A DNA stretch of 64,000 nucleotides. It comes from Apostichopus japonicus (lineage: Eukaryota; Echinodermata; Holothuroidea; Aspidochirotida; Stichopodidae). Below are positions 39,101 to 51,100 of this stretch, one piece after another (the first letter of the stretch is position 1; each line of letters opens with the position of its first letter). Both the position numbers and the translations under genes were made by a program. Location: contig NC_092566.1 of NCBI RefSeq assembly GCF_037975245.1, positions 14,007,001 to 14,071,000 of the forward strand, in the 5' to 3' direction. The notes under the pieces are model-generated. The model made no database searches and was not told the DNA's origin. It worked only from the letters and a program-made list of their open reading frames with translations.

Positions 39101-42100
39101 TGAAATTTACTTAAAAATACAATGAAATGTATCTTTGTGAATGTGCAGCTGCATGTGTGAAACTGCTCAGCTGGTATTCACTCATTCCATGCAGTTGTGG
39201 TCTTTTTCTGGTCCAGTTCAGGTCATTAAGTCTTTCTGTTCTTATCCAACTCTCCTCCAGTAGCCTGCATACTACCCTCTTCTGCGGGTTTATTTCAGTC
39301 AGCTAACCAGAATTAATCAACCTAGATTAATATTACACCTCTTAAACTGTATTTTTTGCATATCAATCAGTAATGGTCTTTAATGCTTTAATATTATATG
39401 GACCCGTTAACAATATTTCTTGTATTACAGGCGTTGAGATATCATCCACTGCAATTTTTGGACTTGACAATGTGAATATTCAAGCTGGAATGATGGAGAC
39501 TTTCAACTTTGACCTTGCACTGTCTTCTGTGGCTGGTGCTGGCAGCGTACAGGGTACCAACCTTTGGCGTGTGGTTGCATTTGCCAGCAGCTTTTCAGAT
39601 GGCAGTGTAAGGGTTGCCGAGACTGTGGTTGGTCTTACACCGAGTGCTGCCTCTGCAGCTGTTACTGCTGGAATGGTGACGTCCCTGTCAAATGTGGAGG
39701 CCAATTTGGATCTTCGGTCTTTTGGCTGCGAACAGTTGAGGTATCTATGTGTGGAAGTCCAGAGGGACCTCTCGTCATCACCACCATTTACTCTGACGGG
39801 TGTTCCAGATGAGAATGCTTTGATCACGTGTCAACAATTAATGTGCGGAGGTAAAGTGTCTTTTTGGACTTTTAAGTATTTTTGCATTGGACTGATGTTT
39901 TTGCTTTCCTTTAATACAACTTGATTGCAATAGACATAAGTAATGCAAGATAAAGCTTGCATGTTTTGACTAGCTGAATGGACTAAACCAATTCTAGACA
40001 TTCTGCAAATCTGCTTTTAACAAACAGCACGCTGCCAAGGAAGTGTAGGGCTGGGTGGGGGTTGATGGTAGGGGGTGGAGTGGGGGTGGGGTGGGGATTT
40101 ATATTGTGGGTGCCCTGCTTCCCTATTGATTGATACGTACATCTGGCTTTAAATGCTTGCACAGATCGATTGAATTTAGAAAATTAATTGTGAAATCTAC
40201 CTGAAAGTGCACTGTAATTCTTCAAATCCAACCCAATGTAATGCAGAAACACATCTATAAGGTTATAATCCATATCTATTCTGCATTCTTCAAAATTGTA
40301 GTGATATAACTGCCACAGCACTACCAAGAGATAATAGTGCAAAGGATGGAAATTTAAATTAAAATCAGAAAAAAAATGTGTAAAATGACATGAAGATCAA
40401 ATATATTGTTGACATTCTGTATGTTTCATACACTTTTCTTCACAGCGGTGTTGATCCATCAAGTCAGCTTCACTTTTATGCCTGGAATGATTATTGCTAA
40501 CAGCCCAAACAACATGATCAGCTTTGAATTGACAGCTTTTACTCTCTCAACAAGTGCAACCATTGCAGGTGTTAATCTTTGGAGGGTAAGTTTCTTACAG
40601 AACTAAAGGTGTTGTATCAGCATGAACATGCCATAGGGTAAATTGATATTTGCAATAGAAATCTACAGTACTCTAAATGAATCCTGCTGTACTCTAAAGG
40701 AATCCTTTTGCACTCTAAAGGAATCCTGCTGTACTCTCTAAAAGGAATCCTCCTGTACTCCAAAGCAATCCTGCTACGCTCTACAGGAATCCTGCTGTAC
40801 TCTCTAAGGAATCCTGCTGTACTCTAAAGGAATCCTGCTGTACTCTCTAAAGCAATCCTTCTGTACTCTAAAGCAATCCTGCTGCACTCTAAACGAATCC
40901 TGCTGTACTCTCTGAAGGAATTCTGTACTACCCCTTAAAGGAATCCTGCTGTACTCTAAAGGAATCCCAATGTACTCTATGGGAATCCTGCTGCACTCTA
41001 AACGAATCCTGCTACTCTACAGGAATTCTGCTGTACTCTCTAAAGGAATCCTGCTGTACTCTAAAGGAATCCTGCTGTACTCTCTAAAAGGAATCCTCCT
41101 GTACTCCAAAGCAATCCTGCTATGCTCTACAGGAATCCTGCTGTACTCTCTAAAGGAATCCTGCTGTACTCTAAAGGAATCCTGCTGTACTCTCTAAAGG
41201 AATCCTGCTGTACTCTAAAGGTATCCTGCTGTACTCTCTAAAGGATTCCTGCTGTACTCTAAAAGGAATCCTGCTGCACTCTAAAGGGATCCTTCTGTAC
41301 TCTCTAAAGGAATCCTTCTGTACTCTAAAAGGAATCCTGCTGCATGTACTCCTGCTGTACTCTAAAGGAATCCTGCTGTACTCTAAAAGGAATCCTTCTG
41401 TACTCTCTAAAGGAATCCTGCTGTACTCTAGAATCCTGCTCTCAGTGTAGTCTCTCTTAAGTCATTTTTTTCTATGGATAGTATGGTAAATTTGTCCATA
41501 AGCAAAATCCTAAAATTGTTTGCGTCCACTCATAAAAACTTGCATCCCTGCAGTCCTCCTGAAACCATGCACTTTAAAATACCTCTACAGGAACACAACA
41601 ATGCTTAGTTATAATGACCCTTGATAACACCTTGGCTTAGATTTCCATTTCAGTATTGTGATTTGTTAATATGTTCTGCATAGGCCTAGTTGTGATGTGT
41701 GCACTTTGGGTCTGATTCTCAAAAGAAAATGGTTGGGTCTGTCGTCGGACGCAAGCAGTTTGAAGATTTTGCGTCCCTGGCTAAAACGTTGTGTCCTGGA
41801 AGCAGATCCTGCATTCATAACAATTCTGTAATACCATAATCATCAAACATGTTCTTGGTTATCGGCATGTTGTTATCAGTTAACACAAGACTGATCATAG
41901 CAGTAGTTGAAAGGAACATAATAACTTTAGCGATATGTTTGTACCCCTCTGTCTGAGGTTGTGAGGTAACTATTCTGATGACCTAATTTCAAGAGCTGCT
42001 TTGACCCACTTTGCCTTGAATGGCTGCCAAAAGGGCTCTTTGATAAGTTTATTTTGATGGACATACTGGGTTTAGTGGGGGGCTGTAGTTAAATTGCATC

Positions 42101-45100
42101 TTGTTGGGCAAGGAATAAAAGTGATAGGAACTGGCATATGGTTGATCTCATTTTATTTAGGTATTAAAGAAGTCTAGAAGTTTCCTCTCACATTTGATGC
42201 TGCCTGTTCCGGTAGTAAACGTCAGGATCGAAACGTCAGGCCAACTTACTTTTACACATTCTTTTACACAGGCTCTCTAGTTTATAAGCAGTTTGCTAAC
42301 AGTTTATTTTATTTTGTTCCGGTAGTAGTTATATTTGTATGTAAAGCTGGATGACTCTAACAACTCTTGGAAATTTTCTTAAAAAAGCAAGTTGCTACCT
42401 CTAACTTTAGTATTCAGTGAAAAAATTACATAGTCTTTATCATAGCTTGTATGTATGCTAGTCTTTTAAGTCCTTAGGATTCATTCAATCATTGGCAAAT
42501 ATTCCAGCACTACATGTGATCAGAGTATTGTGCTCCAAGGAATTTCTGTTGTTGATTTTTGAGAGTTTATGGTGTTAGGAATTTGTATTATAATATGTGT
42601 GTGACATAGAGAGAAAGTTGCATGTACTTTACTTTAAAAGGAAGTTCCTTTTATATTAACAGTGAGGTGATAATGGGCAGCTATAATTGTAGAAGTAGCT
42701 GTGAGTATATTGGGTTCAACTGACAGTTACATCAGCATGAAACTGATATTGAAAATAAGTTGTTGTGAAAATCAAATAACAACCTAGAAGGAAGCTGCTG
42801 TGAAATAAGTGAAAGGAAAAAAAAGAAAAAGAAAAATAGGTCCGATGTCTTAGAAATATAGGTCAAGTCACCAACTTGCAAATGCATGTTATTCATTTTA
42901 GGTATAGAAGGCAATGGTAATTTTGTATAAAAATACTAATTTCTGTAAATATTAGAATTTAAATAGCAATCCAAAATTAAAGTTCTTAGTTGCCAATTAA
43001 TACTAAGTTTTAGATACCACATGCAGTTGTTCTTCATGACAAATAAGAGGTGGCTGTTGACTCTGGCTTGTGGTGCTTAAGTTTCCCTTTTGACAAAATC
43101 TATGATTTGAATATTTGATTGAGTAAGATAAGAAAGTGTGCTGATGACATTTAAGCAAAAAGACATTGCACCATTCGATTGTCCAGAACTACATATGGTA
43201 TCTTGGGTTTTATTTCAGAAGTATTGCAGCATGTAACTGTAGTAGATCACATAGACAGTAATATTAAGCTATCAACTTTGTTGAGCTCTGTTTGTAATAT
43301 AGGAACAATGTATCATCACATTGAAGTACCTGAAGAATATATAATTTTGTTTGTGCAACCTGGTATATTGATACGTTATGGTGACTATGTCCCTGTGCTG
43401 AACTGTCGCAACTAGAGCAAGCACAAAGCATTCAGGGTCAGGAGGTATAGAGAACAAACTATAAATAAGAAATGTCTGTAAGTAGTGGGTAATTTATCCA
43501 TGAGTGCTCTCACACTTTATCTTTTGATCTTAAAAGTGTGTTTTCAAAACCACAACTTTTTTCACACCTCTTCTTCATATGTACATTCATATTGGATCCT
43601 CTTCAGACAATTAGATCGCAAAATGGGCAATCAACAAACTGGAACCAAGTAGAAGCATGAGAATTGCTCAATACCCCCTGTTTAACAACAACAGTGTGTC
43701 CCAAAACATCCCCCCAAAAACCAGGTCATCCATACTGACCCTCAACAAATGTCCAATTAATACATTTTTATTCCATAATGAAAGCATGAGCAGTGGTTTG
43801 CTGAACAATGTATACAAACAAAAAAAACAAACCCAAAGCAAAATCAAACACAGAAACAAAAAACAAAGACTTCATAATATTACAATTAAGGAATATTTAC
43901 AGGGTACAGTGTAGTGAATATTTCATTTCCTTTTATTTTACAGGTGGATGTTTTTACAAGCACCAACATTGATGGTAACGGAATCCCAGCTGTAAACCAG
44001 ACCATTGTTTTGCCGCCAACTGTTGCCAATACTCCAATCTCAACGGTTGGCAGCTCCCTCGTGTTGTCTAACCTAGCCACAAACCTGGATCTGACTGGTC
44101 TGTCTTGTTCAGATGTCCGCTACATTTGCTTGACTCTTCGTAGGAATATTCTATCTCAGCCAGTCTTCTTACTGGAAGGTGTACCCAATGACAGCATATT
44201 GACTAGATGTCAGTTCTTCTCCTGTACAGGTACGGGTAATTTCTCCTCTTTCTAGTATGGAACCGTATGTGTTCCTCATTAGTCATGAAAAGCATTATTC
44301 CTGAAAGAAAATGACCAAAGATAAAGTAAATTACGAGACTCAAAACATTTTCTTCAAACTTTTGAGAATCTATTACTGTGGATCTTTAGAACAAATGTTA
44401 CAATTTGTTGGGTGGTGGGGCTAGTCTCTAATATAGTTATTACTCCACACACAGACTTATACGTTTCCTTGTAGTTTGTAGTTGACTTTCCGTCAGAGCG
44501 TATCAAATTCGAATCAGAGTAATATTTTCTTTGAAGACCATTTTTCAGGCTCTCCAAACCAAAGTCCCCCCAATAGTAACTGCAAGAAACTGTTACTGAG
44601 GAATTGTGAAGGAAACCTTGGTTTGGTTGATTAATACTTAGAGATAGTAGAGTAATATTAAGTGATACATGCTTTCATACTTTTGTGACTCCTGATGCTT
44701 TCACACTTGTGTGACACATGACACTGTCACACTTATGCGACATCCCATCAGAAATTATGGGATATTTAAATATCCTTTTGAGCCATTATAATGTATGCAC
44801 TAGGCTGGAAGTTATGGAAATGTCAGGGGATTATTGTTCTATATCTTCTCAGTAAAAATATGATACTAACATTGTCATTCTCTAGGTAAGGTTGTAATTC
44901 TCAATGATTTGTCCTTATGAACAAAGTTTCAAAGGGTATATTAGTCTCATGGGTGCATGGGTGGATCCTGGTCTTATACGCGGAGGTTGCAATGTTACGA
45001 GCCAAATTACATGAGATGAAATTAATATGCTGGCAATTATGACCACAGTTACATGTTTCAATTTTTTGTGTTAACTAAGGTTTTGTGGACATGATGTTAA

Positions 45101-48100
45101 ATGGTGTGAACTTGATGTTTGTTTTTCAGATCTTCTGACTTGCAATGACCTAACTTGTAACAATGGTGGAAGCTGTGAACAGAGGGAAGATGGCCCTGTG
45201 TGCCAATGTGCTGTTGGCTGGACGGGAACAACATGTAATGATGGTGAGTTAGACGTCGTGAACATGAAAAAGAGAATACACTTACAATAAATATGCATTG
45301 GATCTTAACAGTGCTGTATATTAGGTCTGTGTCAGTCCAGCACTATATTGTCCCTATAATGTACATTGTCAGTTCTAGAGCAGGGTTTGGAATGAATGAA
45401 ACATTGCAAACACAACCAGTCAACCCAAAGATGGAAAATGCATTTTCTAGTTCTTTGGTACGTTGTATTCATTGCTTTAAATTTAATTTCTTGCTATAAT
45501 AGATGTTTTACGTATTTCAAACCTTTTCTTCCCATAGCTGTTAATGCCTGTGAAGGAATAACTTGTCTCTTTGGTGGTACCTGCCTGGATAATCAATTCA
45601 GCTTTACTTGCCAGTGTACGTTAGGAAGACAAGGCATGCTTTGTGAAGAGGAAACCATCGGTGAGACCCTTTCTTAGTAGTAATGTGTATAATTTTGAGG
45701 ATTTAGTTGCAAAATTTCTGTAATTTTAGTAATTTTTTTTAACACAGGTTGTATTATACTAATGAAAACAGCTAGTACTTGAAAACAATGTATTCCTTGA
45801 TGACAGTCAAATTTCTTTTGCTTGCTGCATTACATTGTTAAGGAGACACAAACCCAACCATCTCAAGTACCTCATAAATACTAAAACATTTCAGAAGTAC
45901 AACTCTCCCAAACAGCCAAGACTTCCATTTGGGAGATTTCTTAATTATTAAAAGTTGTGTCTGGGAACTTGTGTCAATTTATCTGTGATGTCATAGTCGC
46001 CACGATGATCTGAAACAGTTAACTTTCTTTTTGTTTTTCTTTCCACATTTTCAAAGAATAAATTTCAATACCTTGACACTGATGTCAAGGGTGCATAAGG
46101 TTGTATTATTATATGTTTATGTATATGTATAAATATTTGTATGTTATGAACTGACCAGACTAGAAAAGTAGTTCCTTACTCTTATATCTTAACTTCTACT
46201 CTCTGTTTACTGTATTTGCTACAGTGTTAACCCCTTTGTTTTTATAAATTATTTGATATTTAATAGTACCCATGGAATGTTACTGTATTTGCTACTGTTT
46301 ACACCTCTGCTTTTATGAATTATTTGATATTTAATAGTACCCATCGAATGTAGAAAATAAAAACTTGAAACGTGCATCTCAGATCAGTGTACATTTTCGT
46401 TCCACTTCAGATGTGTAACTTCAACATTAGTTGAAATATTGTTAATCAACCTGCTGTTTGGAGATTAAACTTAAGTGATGTGTTAGAATGTGTTAGACTT
46501 GATGTATCACGCATTATGCTGCTCTTGCTCTTTGTCATACAGGTGTGATCGTCCAATCAGTGACTCCGATACCTCAAAACGCTATACTCCGGGAAGGCGT
46601 CTTCATCAACGCCCTTAACCTGATTGCATCCATCCAGGCCGATGCCAGTGGTGATAATATTAGTGGCACAGGCTTATGGGATGTTCAGTTTTACTTGAAT
46701 GACCAATCTGATGGAAGTGGGGTCAGGATTGACCTAGACACATCACCTTTGAACTCTGTTCAAGCAAACACACCCATCACCGCAGGATCCACAGCTTCCA
46801 TAAGCGGAATCTTTTCTTTTGCCGACCTCTCAACCCTGACATGTCAGGATGTCCCTTACATCTGTGTGGAACTGAGTAAAGGAGAGAACCCTAGTCCCGA
46901 TTTCTTGTTAACGGGGTCATTAATCGGTTGCAGCATGATTAATTGTGAAGGTAACAATCTTAAAGGTCGTCCGTATCGGCTCCAATGATTTTCTTTGCTA
47001 AAATTGTTTGGATCTTTCAAAAAATACTTTCCTAGCAGTTCTGACCATCCAAAATCACTCTCAGATATTAGGAGTAAGTGTTGAAATTTGTTATGGTTTA
47101 CTCAGTTAGAAGATTAGTTCTGAAGCCAGCTGGCAGTAAAATGCCTGTTTCATTGTGAGCCTGGGTGACCATATTTTCAATATGCAGCATGCTTATGGGC
47201 ATTTATCTAATGACATTTAATATTCCATAGGGTGTATCTCCCAAAATCCAATAAAGTTTGCATCACAGAGACATATGCTTTACCCTACATAAAACATTCA
47301 CTTTCCATGCTTTGGGTACATACCCATATGTAAGTCGTTTCATTGCACTGTTTAGTATGCGTTTGTAGAAACATTTAGAAACAATGTTAATTGAAGAGAG
47401 CCAGCTGAGAGAGTCCACCGTTTATAGTCTAACTAACCCCGCCCTATTTTAGGTAGAATTCTCATTTTTTGTATGTACAGCAAGTCTTGCCTTTACTACC
47501 ATGAGTTAGTACTACCACAACCGCCATAATTGTGCTACAATTTTTTTTTTGGTAAAACAGGTGGGCTAAAGCTGAAATATCCCTCAAATGTGAAGGGGCA
47601 AAGTATTAGCAGAAGAGTAAATCATGCAGAAACAGCATCTTTGAATTAAAATATCTGCTAGATATGAATTAGAAAGACAATTTCCCACTTCACCTCCTTA
47701 TCCATCTCCATCCACTTATACCAGATGGTACTAAAATTCCATATTACAGCCTGGTTGAAAGTTTGGTAGCACTTGTTCATGGTTTGTTAACTAAAATATC
47801 AAAGACATGAAATATTTGGAAAGTGATATGAGGATCATAAAGTTGTTACTATAGTAACAAACTTGGCTAATGGCAGTGTTTCCCATGAATTTATGTCAAC
47901 ATACGTACTATTCTTTCTTACACAGGTGTAGAGATTATCAATTCCATGCTCCAGTTTAGCAACCCTCCGACACTAGTGGAACGGTCCTCTACCAATCGTT
48001 TATTCTTCACGTTTGCTTTCTCATCGAGTACCTCTGGTGGCAGTGTTACTGGAGATGATCTTTGGAATTTAGTTTGGTATCTGTCGACCGATCCAGATGA

Positions 48101-51100
48101 TCCCGGTTCCTCCCAAACATTTCCCATCACTCTCACCCCTCAGCAGTCGGGATTTGACCTAGCTGCAGGAATGACCGGGCTCTTTCAATCAGTCAGTGCT
48201 CTGATCGACACACTACCCTTCACATGCGGTGAATTTGACTATATCTGTGCCAGGCTGGAGAGGAACCCTGCTGCCAGTGTTAACTTTACTCTTTCAAGTA
48301 GTAGTGAGATGGCTTTGTCAGATTGTGTGGAGGTTGCCTGTAGAGGTATACATGTATTAACTCAATATATAAAACAGAAATATGTGTTACCTATCATGAA
48401 TTATTAAAGGGATAATATTCCATTGGTAGACAACATGCGTTAATGTAGGGAACTAGAAACAAACATTTCAATCGGTTCGTTGAAAAATTCCATTTTAGTA
48501 TCTTGTTCTTAAGATATGGTTATTTTTTTTAGCCAAATAAAGTACTCCAGTCTGTAGACTGCTGTAACCAAAACTGAAATAACGTAGTTACCGAAATATG
48601 TGTTACCGAGTGAAACTTACCGTAAATTATGAAAGGGATAATATTCCATTGGTAGACAACATGCCTTAGTTAAACAAACATTTCAAATGACTTGTTGAGA
48701 AATTCCATCTTAGTATCTTGTTCTTAAGTTAAGATATGGTTATCTTTTTCTTGCCAATAAAACACTCCAGTCTGTAGACTGCTGTAACCAAACCTGAAAT
48801 AACATAGCATTAACCCTAAAGAAGACAAGAAATGATTGTGTGTCTCTCCTCATTTTACAAAAAGGGAGGTGATATCAAATGGAATATTTTCCATCCATCT
48901 CTTCAGAAAAATATTCTACATTGAAAATTAGTCCATACAGTATAAAAGTTGACTGTGCCCTTGCCTATCATTGGCAATCTCAGTGAAAGTTAATGTTACA
49001 TGATGTACTGTACTACCTGTTTAACTAAATGCTGAAATGAAGTTAACCAGTAATTTGCTGCATCTAGTTTGAAGCTTTTTTATGGTCCTTTCTGATAAAA
49101 TTGTCAAAGATAAATAGGTTTGATAGGTGATTGGAGGACATATATATCTAAAAGTCACAAATTAAGTTACTGTGTTGGTATATATATGCCTATACATATC
49201 ATTTTATTTTTGGAGTGTTAAAAAGTTACTGTTATTTTACTGCATTTGATAATTGATATAGTCTTCTTTCACCATACTGTACATATGGGCTTACGTCGAA
49301 TACTACCATGGCTTAAATTTGATATTATCATATGTTGAACAGCAGAGATGTTGTGGTGTAAACCCAATGTTCTTCCTGATCAACTCTTCGTGGCTCATGA
49401 ATGAGCAGACTGCATGTTTCACTGACATTTTTTTTGTATATCCAGATATCACACAAAACAATCCCAACTTAGGGTCAATAGCAACGCTATGCAATGATTT
49501 GTTAGGATCGCTGCTCTAGTAATATCTACTGAAAAGTGAATTTGATTCAAGTAAGGTACAGATCACATATATTAAGAGGAAACTACAGAAAAACTAAAGC
49601 ACAGTGTATGTCAATGATGGGAGATACCATTGTTGTAAACATAAACAGCATAAAAGGTGGAAGTTGTTTGGGATATTGTGGAGAATAAACTGCAAATAAA
49701 TAGCAAAGAACTTAATATTATTTGTCTGCAGTTGATGATGTTTAAAGCATCATCAATATTTATATTTTACACTTAACCATATCTTCCATTACTATTTGTA
49801 AACAGGTGTACAGGTGACAAATCTTATTCCAACTTACCGGGTACCCGAACAGCTTCAAAGTGGACAGAGCAATTTCATTAATCTCAATCTACTAATCAGT
49901 TCAGGTGTCTTTGGAGCAAGTGTTAATGGCACAGATTTGTGGCAGGTAGATGTTTTCACCAACACTGACTCAAATGGACTAGGTATTACAGCAGGTAAGG
50001 ATCAATGTTAGAGGAAACGTACACCAACTCTGTGATCAATCCTTTCCACCCCTTGATATTCCCTGCTAGTAGCTGTGTCTACACCAGAAAGTGGACACTT
50101 AGTTATACAGCAGGTAAGAATCAATGGTAGAGGAAAAGTACACCAATTATTTTATCAATCCTTTCCACCACTTGATATTCTCGCTAGTAGCTGTGTCTAC
50201 ACCAAAGAAGGTATTAAAGCAGATAAGGCTTAGAGATGGAGTACTCCTCTTTATGGCCACCTGCCATCTTAATAGGGTGCTATTGATTGTATTACTTCAC
50301 TAGCAGTCAAACACCTTTACCTGTGGAGCACCAGGTCTTAATTTTGCTAGTCAGAACAGCAAATTTGGATGTCTGAAAAAATGTAGCAAATCAAAGAAGA
50401 TTGACCAATGTGTAGGCATTGTAGGAAAGATGTGTAGGCTTGGTGAATAGAACACCAGCTATGGGCCATTAAAATTCCCCTTGGGTGGATCAGAGGCCTA
50501 CCACTATTTTTGTTTTCATCTCTAAAGTGATGGAAAGTGATATTAATTATCATTAAACTGTTTTGGGGTATGTAGTTACAATGTAATCTGAATTTGATGT
50601 AAATATTAATATAATTACTATAAATAACTAGTTGTCCAGCCTGACTCCTACAAAAGCTGTTTCTGGAGATGTCCGAACAGAAACTTGTTCATCTAGAAGG
50701 ACCCCGATGAACGCTAAAAATTTGCCCTGCTGTTTGCAGTGTAATAGTGACATAAATTTACATATTGAATGGTTTCTTCATGGTAATGTGGTTTTTAAGT
50801 TATTCATCATTTTCATTCCTATATTCAATATTGAAAGATTTCTCATTTCATTGTAACAATTCATTGTTACATTCAGATTTATCCTTCTTCTGTATATCCG
50901 ACCTAAATTGAATATTTTCTGTTTTGCCCTCTGTCAGCGGAGACCGTAGCTTCCATACCTACTGACTCTCTGCAGCGTAGCCTGGTAGCAGGCTCTAATC
51001 TCATCCTAGAGGATATAACAGGATCTTTGGATTTGACCTCTGTGACCTGCAGCGAAGTACCATTCGTCTGTGTTCGCTTCTCGAGAAACCAATTCTCAAA

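Larger units (their letters stand above)
40586..43943 (+). other. intron 7 (3.4 kb) inside module C
   Basis: Contains the 0.8-kb minisatellite (40,665-41,450), a 97-bp retroelement insertion with 13-bp duplications (42,205-42,327) and copy 2 of the 200-bp repeat (43,645-43,812). No exon seen. Confidence 0.65.

Noticed and set aside
39373-39430. Alternative start of module B at the upstream in-frame ATG
   Set aside because: The ATG lies before a good acceptor (tgtattacag) in the same frame, and every other module begins at an equivalent acceptor in phase 1.
40665-41450. Regularly spaced short repeats resembling a CRISPR array
   Set aside because: Units are contiguous with no spacers, and the context is an animal intron; it is a minisatellite.
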